NCBI GenBank assembly: GCA_012931725.1
Contig: CM022949.1
Coordinates: 66,916,132-66,980,131 of the forward strand
From: Litsea cubeba
Lineage: Eukaryota > Streptophyta > Magnoliopsida > Laurales > Lauraceae
Length of the DNA: 64,000 nucleotides
Direction: 5' to 3'
Part shown: positions 34,371 through 46,114 of the stretch, in pieces
How the letters are laid out: each line of letters opens with the position of its first letter
Position numbering within the stretch: position 1 is the stretch's first letter
Translations under genes and position numbers: made by a program
Notes under the pieces: generated by a model
Told to the model about the DNA's origin: nothing
Database searches by the model: none
The model's input: the letters and a program-made list of their open reading frames with translations, nothing else

Positions 34371-34525
34371 AAACCGTTGCCATGGTTGGTACAGACAGAA
34401 TCCAAACTGCAGCTGGCGGACAAATTAAAGATCCCAAGCCGGGTGATCAGCTTGACAAGGTGACCTAAGCCTAGTGGTGCCTTTAGTTTTTAAAACCTGA
34501 ACCAATACAAATCAAAATACTAATC

Positions 34526-34690
34526 CCTTTGGCTCATGGGCTCACACCACAGGGCTCTGGCCCCATCTTGCCTCGAGGTTTCATTTTTGAAATCATAGTC
34601 TCTTTGGCTCATGGGCTCGCACTACAAAGCTCTGGCCCCGTATTGCCTCGAGGTTTTATTTTCAAAATACTAGTCTTATCGATGAAATCC
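34526..34690. repeat. Tandem duplication of about 82 bp
   Basis: Two diverged copies (about 34526-34607 and 34609-34690) of a unit containing TTTGGCTCATGGGCTC and TTGCCTCGAGGTTT. Inside the LARD LTR. Confidence 0.8.
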
Positions 34691-35295
34691 CAAATGTGGC
34701 GAACCACTCAAATCTCCTTTCAAATCGATTCGGAGAAAACATACGAATTTCCATGGTAACCCACTCAAATACACATCAAAGTAATTTGTATAAAATCACA
34801 CGATCGATCCTTTCGAACATGGAAAACCACATGATTTTATAACAAATCATCAATGCTATTCAAATTAGTTCACCGAAGAATACAAATACTTTCTCTGACT
34901 TGAAATGGAATGGAATAGTGTAGAATGACTTAATGACTTACCAAGGAACCATCTCAATACACATTTAACCTTTAAACATTGATTAATAAGATAATAGGTT
35001 TGACGCCAATGAAAATCCATAACATTTAAATGATAAAGTGCGCATTGAGACTCGAACGATTCCCGGGTAATTTCACATATGCTCATTCTCTCATTGATCT
35101 CATTCCCATTTCACAATTTTCCAAGTATCACAATTAACCCCAAACTTTCATGGGCTTCCAAGCATAAAAAGAAGATTAATGGGCCTCAAAACAAATAGTA
35201 GAAATGGGCTAAAATGGGCCTGAAACAGGCTTGAACAAGAACCAGAAAACAGCCCACACAACACCCAGAAATTGGGCCTTGAACAGGCCTGGGCT

Positions 35296-35377
35296 CGCTC
35301 GAGCGACCCAGGGTCCGCTCGAGCGGAGCCCAGACAGAACCTGGTCCGCTCAAGCGGCCCACTGGGTCGCTCGAGCG
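35296..35377. repeat. Two pairs of GCTCGAGC palindromes in the LARD LTR
   Basis: CGCTCGAGCG (35296-35305), CCGCTCGAGCGG (35315-35326), CCGCTCAAGCGG (35346-35357, one mismatch) and CGCTCGAGCG (35368-35377). Centre spacing is 20, 31 and 21 bp. Confidence 0.92.
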
Positions 35378-36287
35378 GACTGGGCTCTGTCCCAGTCCGG
35401 GTCGAGTGCAGAATTTGCATTTCTCCTCCATTTTCTGATTTTTCCTATCCTTCTTCCTTTCTCACATGTTCCCATACTTCCTTGAGCTTCTCAAGCTAAA
35501 TTAAATCTTTCAAACACATCCACAGACTAATTTATATGCCATTCCATCAAACAGAATCAAGTGCAAACCTAATCTTCTTCATTCATCAAGATACAAAAGC
35601 TCTTGGAACAAAAAGTGTGGATCTATGGAAGAAGAATTCCAAGAACATAAAACATTCCAAGATATGGATTTCAAAGAAAATACATATAAAACATTGCCTA
35701 ACATATAAATATAAAACCATGGTATGAAAAAGAGAAGAGATATATAAGGAAGAATTTCACATAACCATGCATATTAAACAAATCACCATTATTAGCTGAA
35801 TATTCACTTGCCTTGGATCAAGAGGAGATGCAAATCACCCTAAGATGGTCCTCTTATAGTCCTAAGCTCCAAAATCACAAAACCCCAAAAATAGCCAAGA
35901 AGAAGCCCTAGAAAACAAATCCATTGCAAAACTCAAGGAAAACCTTTGCATGTATGACAAACACATTCTAAATGGTTTGGAAAACCAAGATTTGAAGAAA
36001 GAAATCCATTGCTAACCTTTTTGAAGCTCAAACAAATTAAGAAGAAGGGCTTGGAAAAGTGGTCCCTCCTTGCTCAAATCTCTTGAAAATGGTTTCTTTG
36101 GAAAGCCAAGAGGGAGGAGAAGAAGATGGGAAGATCAAATCTCCATTTAGCATCCAAGAAGAAGAGAAACATGAGGAGAGAGAAAGTGCTAGGAGAAAAA
36201 CCCTAAGCTCCCCTCTTATTGCAGGAAAATGAAGAATGGGGGAAGAAGAAGTGCCCAAGTGGTTTTATAAAGGATAGTGGGCTGGGC

Positions 36288-39131
36288 TGTAACACCCCGA
36301 CCCACCTTAATCTCATTTTAGAGTTAATTAATTTAGATTAAGTGCTTAATGGATGTTTTGATTTTGATTGGACTTGATTAGATAGAATTAGTGGGGTTTG
36401 ACCATTTACTAGGTAGATTATGACTTTTGGAGTGTTTTGGGCTCTTGTGTGTACTTAGAAATTTTGGGTTTTTAATGCATTGCATAGAGCATTTCATGGG
36501 CCTTAACTTTCATGTCTTGACCCATTTAATTCGGATCCATTTAGGCCCATTCCTAGCCCACTTAATCAGTCCAAGCCTCTTCTTGAGATTTTCAGCCCAT
36601 TAGTGGACTTGCATGCAACTATTGGAAATAAATTCCATCCAAAACCCATTTCAGCTACTCTTTCTCCTTTCCTTCTCCATTTCCAGCAGCTGGGAGCTCT
36701 TCCTCTCTACAACTACTACTCTTCCATTTCTCTTCTTCCTTCATTACTCCCCATCTTAATCATCTCTTGCTACCATTTCATCTTCTTCATTCCATTGGGA
36801 AAGAGATCATTCCCTAAGCTCAAGCATTCATCCATTCTCCATCATCTTCTTGGTAAGCTTTTTCTTCACTAAGCATTTCCATTTGATTTCTTTGATCCTT
36901 GGAAAGCTACAAATCATGTATGCATCATCTTCTTCCTCATTCATTTTTATTTCATTTCGTTTTCACCATTTTAGGGCATTTGAGCTTGCATTTTTGGGGA
37001 TTTTGAGCTTAAGAGGTTTTTGGTGTGAGAAATAGCTTCCAAGCACCTAAGGCAAGTTAAATATGTACATTGATATGCATGCTTCTTTGTTTGTCTCTTG
37101 AATATGATCAATCTTGCTTAGATACCCATTTCTTGCTCAAACATGGATTTTTGTGGATGATTTCTTCTTGTTAATGTAATATGGTTTTTATGAGCATTTT
37201 GGAAGCTCAAGGACACCCTTGTGTAGTGTGTAAAACCTGGAATGAATGCCTTGAATGGCTTGGAAGGAAACAAAGAAGTTTCAGATTTTCGGACCCAGGA
37301 TTTGACAGTTCGCTCGAGCGAGTGTGAGTGAACGCTCGAGCGAAGAGCTCTCTGGGAGAGTTCGCTCGAGCGAACTTTGGTCCGCTCGAGCGAACAGCTC
37401 TCTGTCTCGGGTCCACTCGAGCGAACATCTGAACGCTCGAGCGAACCTGATACTTGCAGTATGCAGATTTTCCAACGACCATAACTTTTTAACCGTAAGT
37501 CCGTTTTTGGAGATCTACATACCGTTGGAAAGCTCATGATGTGTAGAACCCAACAAAGAGTGATTTTATTTGATTTGAGCCTTGAAAAAGATTATATATT
37601 GGATTCTATATAATTGTGACAAATGGACGTTTCCATGAGCCGGACATTGAACCGTAGCTTGTTCTAGTTGATTGGCCTGATAGATGGACCTGTAGGATGT
37701 GCACCCTGAACTTTTATCATGACCACTGGGTTTGTTTAATTGTGGAGATGGATTGAGCACCCGTACCCACAAAAGGGGCATTGTGTTCTTCGGATTGTGA
37801 CCGTGCCAAATGTGTTCTATTAAGGGATTCGACATCCAAATTATGTAACGCCAAGGGGTCCTCGTAGCCCGATAATGTCGAACTCTTAATACTACCCTGA
37901 GTTGGACGGTGAAGACCACATGTGTTCCCAAGACCGTAGGCTTGGCTTGATTTCTGTCTTGACTCCGTATATGATCTGTATGTACATGCATTGCATTCCG
38001 TTTCCAGTATTCTAGTGTGACTTGATCACGCTTCTGTTCGGTTATATATTTTCTGTTACACATCTGTTATGTCACATTTATTTCTGGCTTTGTTCAGTAT
38101 ATTTCAGTAAGTTCCGATTTGTTATTTATATGTCTTGTCCTGTATATGCCCTGTATCTGATTTACACTGTCCTGCACCTGTTCTGTTGTTTGTATATTGT
38201 ACTCTATGAGTCGGCACCACTTAGCTTCGACCCTATCTAAGTCGGACCCGGCTAAGTGTGGGTTTAGTAAACTTCTGGCCCTCTGCAGATGGGAATATAT
38301 TCTGAGGGTTTACCGGCACCCTAGGTCTACGATGGAGAATTCTGGGTACCTCTGTCTCCTAGTAGCACCGCCCTGTCCTGTCCTGATATTCTGCTCTCAT
38401 TTTATTTCATGTTATATGATTAACTTGAGAGAACATAGCTTATGTGGATGTGCCAACTAGTACTGTTAATATATTTATCTGTTATCTATGACTCGTATGT
38501 CTCATGCTAAATTCATGCACTGATATGCCTAGTGATTATTCCTTGATCTCTTATGATTTATACCTGTCTGACTAGTCATTTGATACATGTTATATGGACT
38601 GTATATGTTTGTCTTGCTTAGCTTAGTCTAATGGTGCTACACTTGGCGTTATAGGTGAATACATTGACGCCATTGCCCCGGAGATCCTTGAGGAAGAGGA
38701 ACCTCCACACAACGTAGCAGAGTGGACTCCTGATGATGTCTTCTAGACATCCGCTCGATGAGAAATGGACGTTTAAATGACCCACTGACCGTGGCTAGGA
38801 TTGCCACATATTTTGTAGAAACTTATAAACTTGTTTAGCTTTTGGATTGTAAACTTAACTAACTTACTTCTTCTCTTTCTATCTCTTAAACTTGAATCTT
38901 AAATCTATGCTCATGGACCCTTATGCTCTATATCTTGATGATTGTGTTATGTTAGTTGGATATCTATTTGACAAATTATACAGGCATGTTGAGAAATATA
39001 AACCTCACACGTGATATCCTGTGGGTAAATTCCGTACGTGGGGACCTAGAGTCAATGAGTTTGACTCGAATTTCCACGCGGGCGTGTGTCGCGCCTCGGG
39101 ATGTGTGAAATCTCGGGCTCGGGGCGTGACA
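36288..39131 (+). mobile_element. Solo LTR (2.84 kb) inserted in the LARD LTR
   Basis: Begins TGTAACACCCCGACCC and ends CGGGGCGTGACA. It is flanked by the 5-bp TSD TGGGC at 36283-36287 and 39132-39136. There is no internal domain, so it is a solo LTR left by LTR-LTR recombination. Six GCTCGAGC-type palindromes lie at 37311-37443. Several 60-165 residue frames in it show no domain. Confidence 0.92.
37311..37443. repeat. Six GCTCGAGC palindromes with 20/30-bp alternating spacing
   Basis: CGCTCGAGCG at 37311-37320, 37333-37342, 37363-37372, 37383-37392 and 37434-37443, plus a one-mismatch CACTCGAGCG at 37414-37423. Centre intervals are 22, 30, 20, 31 and 20 bp. Confidence 0.95.
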
Positions 39132-39620
39132 TGGGCCCCACGGGCCCCAATCTTACAAAGGTCAAAACTAACATTTGTGGGTCCCGAATGAGATCGACGA
39201 AGGAGACAAAATCGATCATCGAAATATTTACTTTCCAAAAAGTAAATTTTCCACAAATTCTGAAATTTTCGAAATTTATGCGCAGATTTAGTGAAAATGT
39301 CATTTTTGCTCATTTTTCTCGAAAAACGCGATTTCAGAACATCAAATCAAAATGGTCAAAACATGAAAGTTGTTAAACTCAATAAAATGAGTCAAAAGGA
39401 GCAAAACTTTTAATTTTTCCAAAATAAGAATAATTTCTCACAAAAATACATTTTACAAAGGCCGGGTCAAACTAAAGTCAACGGTCTTCAAAAATCTCCA
39501 CGGCTATGAAAATTTTGGTCAAACTCAAAAATAAAGTCAAACCAACTCAAATATCGCTTAAAAAGCTAAACCACGATTAAAATAATACTAAATAGAGAAG
39601 TTGGGGGTCGGGGTCTTACA
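39132..39620 (-). repeat. LARD LTR, distal part (start of U3)
   Basis: The 489 bp that complete the LARD LTR beyond the solo LTR. Minus-strand start TGTAAGACCCCGACC at 39620. Joining it to 33301-36287 minus one TGGGC gives a continuous U3 with TATA. Confidence 0.8.
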
Positions 39621-40727
39621 CCAGTAATCTGGTATAACCCCCTACAGTTACAAGGATCCTGGTCTGATGATGAAGAAGACCAAGAGACTGTGCAAGAAAA
39701 TGATGTTGAACCAGCACCTCTCATTGCTCCAGTGGAAATCAACAATGTTGAGCCACAAAGAGCTGATGAAGAAGAAGATTTGGCTCCCATGCCTAATCTT
39801 GAAGAATATGCAAGGATCTTGCAGCGTCTCGCTCTAGAACAAGAGCAAGACCGCGTCAACGAGCCTCCTCGCAATCCAGAGCCTGAAGTCCCTGAAGACC
39901 ATCAGGTACATCCTCCCTTAACTCCTGAAAATGGAGAAAATTGCTGGATAGACGATCCTCTTACATCCGAGGATGAGTCTGACTACGATCAGGCAACGTC
40001 TCCCATCAGAGCTTCCTGTAATGTGATAATTCGGGATTATAGCTCTTCCCAAGCATCGTCTGATGAGAGCACTTACACTCCGGCGACGCCTAGCAATGTA
40101 TCTTCTGGAGCCACCTCGTCTCACGTGACTTTCACTGAGATGACACCCTCTCAGGTTTCTTCTCCTGAGACTGTGACTTCAAAGTTCACACCCTTCCTGA
40201 CTGAAGAATTCCCAGCTATTGATGCTTGGGATGATGAGTTGGTCAACGAAGAAGAAAGGTTGCTGGATGCTGTTCAGGACTTGTTCCCGAAAAATGCTCC
40301 GTGCAACACAATCACTGAGGATGGCAACTCTGCTGCTGATACATCCTCAGCAAATGAAAAACGATAGCCTCTTGATCCTGAAGACAATCTTCCAAACGAA
40401 GACCCTTCTCAAGAAGCTCTCGAAGTTTGTAGAGGCACCCGCTCTGGCCGGGACTACCACAAAAATTACAACCAATCTTCCTTTACATATGTAAATCCTT
40501 CGGGAAAAGATGTTGTAAGCGCCCCTAGTAGCAACAATGATGAACATGCAGCCCTAAGGAGGCTTTCAAGTATGACTTGATTGAACACTTCAAGCACATA
40601 CCTCCACGTCTGCACATCCTAGATTTGTTGCGAATGTCTCCGCACACTCGTGATAATCTCATTTCAGAACTACAACAGCTGAATTGAGGATGTCGAAAAA
40701 CATGCCCCGCAAGTCCTCCAAATTGAA
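39621..40727 (+). pseudogene. Tat-C gag, C-terminal region
   Basis: The open part 39690-40367 is an acidic, Pro/Glu/Ser-rich region that matches Tat-D 59150-59870. A TAG at 40365-40367 replaces a CGG Arg codon of Tat-D. Up to 40727 the match to Tat-D continues through single-base indels (for example near 40545 and 40683). No zinc knuckle is seen in this part. Confidence 0.8.
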
Positions 40728-42440
40728 ATGGATTACCGGGTCAAAAACTCAGAAGCTTCCTCAAAGGGAGAAAAGAAGAAAACTGAGGGATCATGCATTG
40801 AATGCCTCTCAGTTAAAAAAGTAGCCAGTGCAACCATCGCCTTCACAAATGACGACCTCCTACTTGGCGAAACCAGGCACAATCGACCCCTGTACTTCAC
40901 AGGGTACATTAAGGAAATGCCTATGCATAGAGTTCAGATCGACCCAGGTTCTGCACTCAAACTCATCTCCACATCGGCTCTCGAAGAGTTGGGCATCCCA
41001 CCCAGCAAGCTGAGCCACACATCTGTATCTATCTTTGGATACGATGGGAGTACTCAAAGGCCTATCGGCAAAATCAGGTTCAAGTTGCAGATCGGTGATC
41101 TTATTTCTGAGGTCACTATGTATGCAATAAAAACCCCTTCATGCTACAACATCTTTCTCGGACGCCCTTGGATCCACGAGAATGGCGTTGTCCCTTCAAC
41201 TCTACATCAATGCATCAAGTTTGTTGGCGACGACGGCATGATACATCGAGTCTTTGCGGACAGAAAACCCTTCAAAGGTAAAGAAGTCCACTTCGCAGAC
41301 TCACAAATGTATGAAGGTGAAAAAGAAGAAGAGGAGAAGCATACAACATCCGTTGACGAAAATCACCAGAAAGATAAAGGCAAGGCTCCTCAACAATCAC
41401 CGGAAGAAAACATATCATCCGATAAATCCAAAGAGAGCATTCAAACTCCCTTCATCATCTCCCTCAAAACTTCAAAGCCTTTGGTCATCACAACTAAAGT
41501 GAAGAAGGTAAAGCAAAAGCCTGGGGGCAAATTTGTTGTCTCTTTCGTGTCTATCATGCAAGACACGAATTCGGATTCAGAGCCAGAAGACGACACATCG
41601 TCAAGCCAAGCTGACACTCAGCAAGTTCAGCCTGCTCTTACTCCAATGGAGACAACTTCTGACATAGAAGATCCTACGTCAGCTTCCTTTGTTGTTCCAG
41701 CAACTTCAGCAAAGGAAAACCCAATCTTCTTCCATAGATCGGATGCTTCTTCATCAAACTCTATGCTTGAACCTTTCCAAAATGAAGGTATGCCTCAACT
41801 ATCCTTATATAGCTCTGTGGCACAAGGTATTATGAAGAAAATGGGCTATGACTCTCAAAACCCAGTCGGTTTGGGAGAAGGACGCGGTATTCTCACGCCA
41901 TTGGGGCCCGTCTTGACCAAAAGCCAGCTGGAAGATTGGAGACTCCACGGCTATGTAGAAAAGTCTTCACACAGGTTAGGGTATGATCCCGACACTCCCC
42001 TGAGACAGTTGACACAAAGGCTTAAAAGTCAATATACTGACCAAGCCTTAACATCTCAAGTCCATGAAGACATCGATCTCCCTGGATATCTCTTCGATGA
42101 GTCACCTGATAAAGATCCAGGAAGCTCATCCAATTGGCACGATTTCTCCGAAAATGAAGAGGAGTTGTCCGATGGCACAGACGTGTGGTCTTCTGACCTA
42201 GAAGAACCCTCATCACCAAAAGAAGTAGCCTACTTCGACCCGGTTTTAACAGGCGATTGGGATCATCTCATAGCAAGCCTTGGGAAAATTACCGATCAAG
42301 AAGACCCATGGAAAGGATCAAAACCTTGGTCTGGAAATGCCCTTGAAACCTCAGAAGGTTTCATTGAGCTGGAAGCCTCCGAAAATATTGTGGAGGAACC
42401 ACTTCGAACCTTCCAACAGAAGATCCTATTCAAAAGATAG
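40728..42440 (+). pseudogene. Tat-C protease and G-patch linker (570 aa frame)
   Basis: The aspartic protease domain lies at about residues 50-150. The catalytic motif is IDPGSALK (Asp codon GAC at 40941-40943), where a typical retropepsin has D-[ST]-G; the flap and the end GRPWIHENG follow. Acidic linker, then a G-patch-like KKMGYDSQNPVGLGEGRG (about 41835-41890), which in retroviruses is linked to RNA binding and RT stimulation. A one-base deletion at about 42402, compared with Tat-D, throws the frame off into the stop at 42438-42440, so RT is uncoupled. Confidence 0.85.
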
Positions 42441-43500
42441 ACTTAGGAACATCAGATAACCCACGTCCTGTATTCATAGGCAAAAATATAAAGGATGATG
42501 AGTTACCCGAGTATATCGCCTTTCTTCATGAGTTCGTTGATTGCTTTGCATGGTCTTATGCTGAAATGCCTGGCTTAGACCCCAAAATAGCAGTCCACAA
42601 ACTCAATCTTCAAGAAGACATCAAGCCTGTCAAGTAAGGCCAAAGAAGATTCCGTTCAAATGTGATGGATAAAACTGAACAAGAAGTTCAAAAACTCAAA
42701 AGCGTGGGCTTCATCCGTGAGGAACAACATCCTGAATGGTTGGCCAACATTGTCCCCGTGACAAAGAAAAATGGGCAGATCAGGGTCTGTATTGACTATA
42801 GAGACTTGAATGGCGCATGCCCAAAAGATGAATTTCCGCTCCCCATACCAGAGGTAATGATTGATAATACCTGTGGATTCGAGCAAATGACATTCATGGA
42901 TGGTTTCTCTGGCTACAATCAGATAAAGATGCATCCTGAAGATGAACAACATACATCCTTTTGGACCCCATTTGGCGTGTATTGTTACACTGTCATGCCA
43001 TTTGGTCTGAAAAATGTTGGTGCCACATGTCAGAGGGCTATGATGAAAATATTTCAAGATATGCAGCACAAGACGATTGAATGTTACGTTGATGACCTCG
43101 CCGTCAAAAGCAAAAGAAAAGAAGATCATCTCGAAGACCTTCAAGAAGTCTTCCTCCGGCTTCACAAACACAAACTGCAAATGAATCCTTTGAAATGCCT
43201 CTTCGGCGTCTCGTCGGGTAAGTTCCTCGGATTCTTAGTTCGGAAAGCTGGAATAGAGCTTGATCCTACAAAAGTCAAAGCCATTCTAGAAATTCCCTCT
43301 CCAAGAACCTTGAGAGAACTCAAAGGGCTTCAAGGGAGATTGGCCTACATCAGACGGTTCATCTCCAATCTTTTAGGGAAATGTCGTCCATTCTCCCGGT
43401 TGATGAAAAAAGGTGTAAACTTTATCTGGGATGCTGACTGTGAAGCTGTTTTCCAAACATCAAGTCATACCTGAAAAAACCTCCAGTGTTAGCTGCTCCT
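42441..43500 (+). pseudogene. Tat-C reverse transcriptase
   Basis: The pre-RT region (FVDCFAWSYAEMPGL) is followed by a TAA at about 42634 where Tat-D reads CAA. The RT frame is 42662-43474 with RVCIDYRDLNGACPK, FMDGFSGYNQIKM, YCYTVMPFGLKN and the catalytic box CYVDDLAVKS (YVDD codons 43085-43096). A one-base deletion near 43454 ends the frame before RNase H. The catalytic residues survive, but the protein cannot be made in one piece. Confidence 0.9.
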
Positions 43501-44586
43501 ACCACTGGAAAACCATTCATCTTGTAGACAAGAGCCCTTGATCACTCTTTGGGAGCTCTGCTTGCGCAGGAAAATGATAAAAGAAAAGAAGCTGCTCTAT
43601 ATTACCTTAGCCGCATGCTGGTAGGTGCAGAGCATCGCTACTCTCCAGTCGAAAAAGAATGTCTTGCAGTGATGTTCGCCGTACAAAAGCTGCATCACTA
43701 CTTGCTTTCCAACAAAGTCTACCTGGTCTCAAGGGTCAACCTCTTGAAGGTCCTTGTCACAAAGGCAGGTTCTCTCAATGTTCGATTGGCAAAATGGCCC
43801 ATCCTTCTGTCACAACTTGATATTAGGTATGTACCACAAAAGGCAATCAAAGGGCAAGCTCTAGCAGACTTCCTCGCAGAGCATCCATTGCCTAAAGATT
43901 CTCCGCTCAGAGATGATCTCCCAGACGAACCAGTCTACAATGTGGAGACTTTCTCACAAAGTGCCTCCGGGGACATGTACTTTGACAGTGCAACCAGGAC
44001 AAATAAAAAAAAACAGCTGATCTCGGGAGTTGGCATCCTCTTTGTTAGCCCCGACAAATATATGATTCCACATGCTTTCTCGCTATTGGAACCATGCACA
44101 AACAATGCAGTTGAATATCAAGCTCTGATCCTAGGATTGGAACTCGCCATCAAATCCAGTATCACCATGCTGGAAGTCTTTGGAGACTCTCAACTGATCG
44201 TCAACCAGATGAATCAGAAATTTGAAGTCAGGAAGCCAGATTTGCTGCCTTACTACAACAAAGCACACTCGCTTTTGCAAAAGTTTGACATCTGTCACAT
44301 CACCCACATTCGTAGAGGTGAAAACATACGTGCAGATACCCTAGCTGGACTTGCCGCATCTATGGCAATTCAGGAAGGGGAAAACATGCAAATCACAGTG
44401 TGCGAAAGAAGGATCCTTCCTCCTCTTAACACACACCAAGCAGTTGCTGAATGCCACCAAGTGGTTGGAAGTCGGATTTCAATCCTTCAAACTTCAATCG
44501 GCGACTGGAGGGATCCGTTCATTGATTACATTATGTTTGGAATCCTACCTGAAGATCCAAAAGAACGGGTAAGCATCCAAAGGTGA
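43501..44586 (+). pseudogene. Tat-C RT-linked RNase H plus second RNase H
   Basis: 43549-44586 is open. The first domain is a Ty3-type RNase H (LGALLAQEND, ALYYLSRMLVGAE, SPVEKECLAVMFAV). After a linker, the second is an archaeal-type RNase H with YFDSAT, NNAVEYQALIL, FGDSQLIVNQ and IRADTLAGL carrying the D, E, D, D set. Dual RNase H is the hallmark of the Tat lineage. A TAG at about 43526 and a TGA at 44584-44586 cut the frame at both ends. Confidence 0.9.
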
Positions 44587-44673
44587 ATCCCAAGCTTTCA
44601 TTTGGATATTCCTTCAAAATTCCTTTACAGGAAATCCTTCGACGGAGTACTTCTACGCTGCTTGTCACAATGA

Positions 44674-45762
44674 GAGGCTGAAAAAACACTCAAAGAAGTT
44701 CATGCTGGTCTTTGCGGAGCTCATCAGGCTGGTCCCAAGCTCTATGATCAGATAAAAAGGTTAGGTTATTACTGGCCTACCATGGTAGCTGACGCAATGC
44801 AATTTGCTAAGCGCTGCCAACAATGCCAAGTTCATGGAGATTACATTCACATGCCTCCAGAATGGCTGCATCCTACAGCGATTTCATGGCCTTTCGAAGC
44901 CTGGGGTATGGATATCATAGGTCCTATTTCTCCCCCTTCGAGTAAAGGTCATCGCTTCATCTTCGCCGCTACGGATTATTTCTCCAAGTGGTCAGAAGCA
45001 TTTGCGTTCAACGAAATGAAGACCTCATCAGTCCTTCAGTTCCTGCGCACCAACATCATTTGTCGTTTTCGCATACCCAAAAGATTCGTCCATGATAACG
45101 GACCACAATTCCAGGATCATCGATTCTACAGGTTCTGCGACAAATACAAAATCCAAAGCTGTCCTTCAACTCCATACAATCCGGCAGCAAACGGATTAGC
45201 AGAAGCTTTCAACAAGACACTCTGTAAAATCCTCAAAAAAATGATCTCTAGTCACAAAAGAAACTGGAGCGAAAAAATGTTTGAAGCTTTGTGGGCCTAT
45301 CGAACCACCGTTCGAGGACCAACCCATAGCACACCGTTCTCCTTCGTCTATGGATGCGTAGCTGTCATGCCCTTGGAAGTACAAATTCCTTCCTTGAGGG
45401 TATCCTTGCAAAATGACATGACTCAAGAAAGCAATGTCAAATTGCGACTCCATGAGCTGGACAATCTCGATGAGAGACGGCTCGAAGCTCAACAAAGGAT
45501 TGAACTTTACCAAGCACGCATGGCAGGATCTTTCGACAAAAAGGTCAGGCAACGCGCCTACAAAAAGGGTGACTTGGTTCTTGCGGTAAAAGGACTAATG
45601 GTCTTCGCTCACAAGTCCAAAGGCAAATTTGAGCCAAAATGGGAGGGACCCTACGTCATCGACAAGGTTTTCTCCAACGGCGCATATGCACTCCTAAACA
45701 TGGAAGGTGACAGATGTATGCTGCCCATTAACGGCAAGTTCTTAAAGCGGTACTACCCTTGA
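44674..45762 (+). pseudogene. Tat-C integrase
   Basis: Open from just after a TGA at about 44672. Zinc-binding HHCC (VHAGLCGAH...RCQQCQVHG). Catalytic core with D in WGMDIIGP, D in VHDNGPQFQDH and E in NGLAEAFNK. C-terminal GPYVIDKVFSNGAYAL SH3-like part; no chromodomain, as expected for Tat. It ends GKFLKRYYP at TGA 45760-45762. The domain itself looks intact, but it is separated from RNase H by two nonsense codons. Confidence 0.9.
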
Positions 45763-46114
45763 AGACTTACCCAACTGGGTAAGAGCAATGCCTGTACGGC
45801 CAAAACCGGTTTCCAGGTACACGCTCGCTAAACCCACCTTTTTTTAGAATTTTCATATCAAATGTTGAAATTTCTAGAAATTTAAACAATGCTTACTTCC
45901 ATCGTTTCATTGTTCAAAAATCCAAACTTAGGAACCTTTCCCTAACTTGACCAAAATTTTCAACCCTTGAACCCAAAATTCATGGTTTGAAACAAAATCC
46001 GGATTCAGGGATTTCCACCGTAGTCCACCCTGCCTTTTACTGCCTAAATGGTTTTAGGTCAAAACTTATGACCCTCGTGTCTTTAAACAAAAAAAAAATG
46101 GTTTTTCAAAAAGC
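45763..46114 (+). other. Tat-C 3' UTR, unique part
   Basis: Non-coding DNA after pol; nothing recognisable apart from AT-rich tracts. Confidence 0.6.

Larger units (their letters stand above)
33301..36287 (-). repeat. LARD LTR, proximal part
   Basis: The LTR is about 3.47 kb once the solo LTR is removed; this is its transcribed part. The minus-strand TATA (TTTATAAAA) is at 36263-36271. It contains two tandem repeats (34262-34370 and 34526-34690) and four GCTCGAGC-type palindromes (35296-35377). Confidence 0.8.
30731..39620 (-). mobile_element. LARD-like non-coding LTR element (minus), left end lost
   Basis: On the minus strand the LTR starts TGTAAGACCCCGACC at 39620 and ends GGGGTGTGACA at 33301, interrupted by a solo LTR. 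A PBS follows at 33286-33297 and then 2.55 kb of internal DNA with no gag or pol. The right end abuts Tat-C gag at 39621. The left end is a breakpoint at 30730/30731 against Copia-1; the 3' LTR is missing. TGTAA[CG]ACCCCG...TGTGACA termini are common in Ty3/gypsy Tekay-type elements, so this is a large retrotransposon derivative of probable Ty3/gypsy parentage. Confidence 0.75.

Noticed and set aside
35148..35499. Arg/Ser-rich frames on both strands over 35148-35499 and 37118-37539
   Set aside because: Created by the GCTCGAGC palindromes, which read as similar residues in several frames on both strands. Not proteins.
37311..37443. CRISPR-like array of palindromic repeats
   Set aside because: Repeats are only 10 bp, spacers 10-20 bp, no cas genes, and the sequence is a plant LTR.
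39086..39376. 96-residue plus-strand frame and minus-strand partners at 39005-39313
   Set aside because: Spans the boundary of the solo LTR and the LARD LTR; cannot be an old gene.
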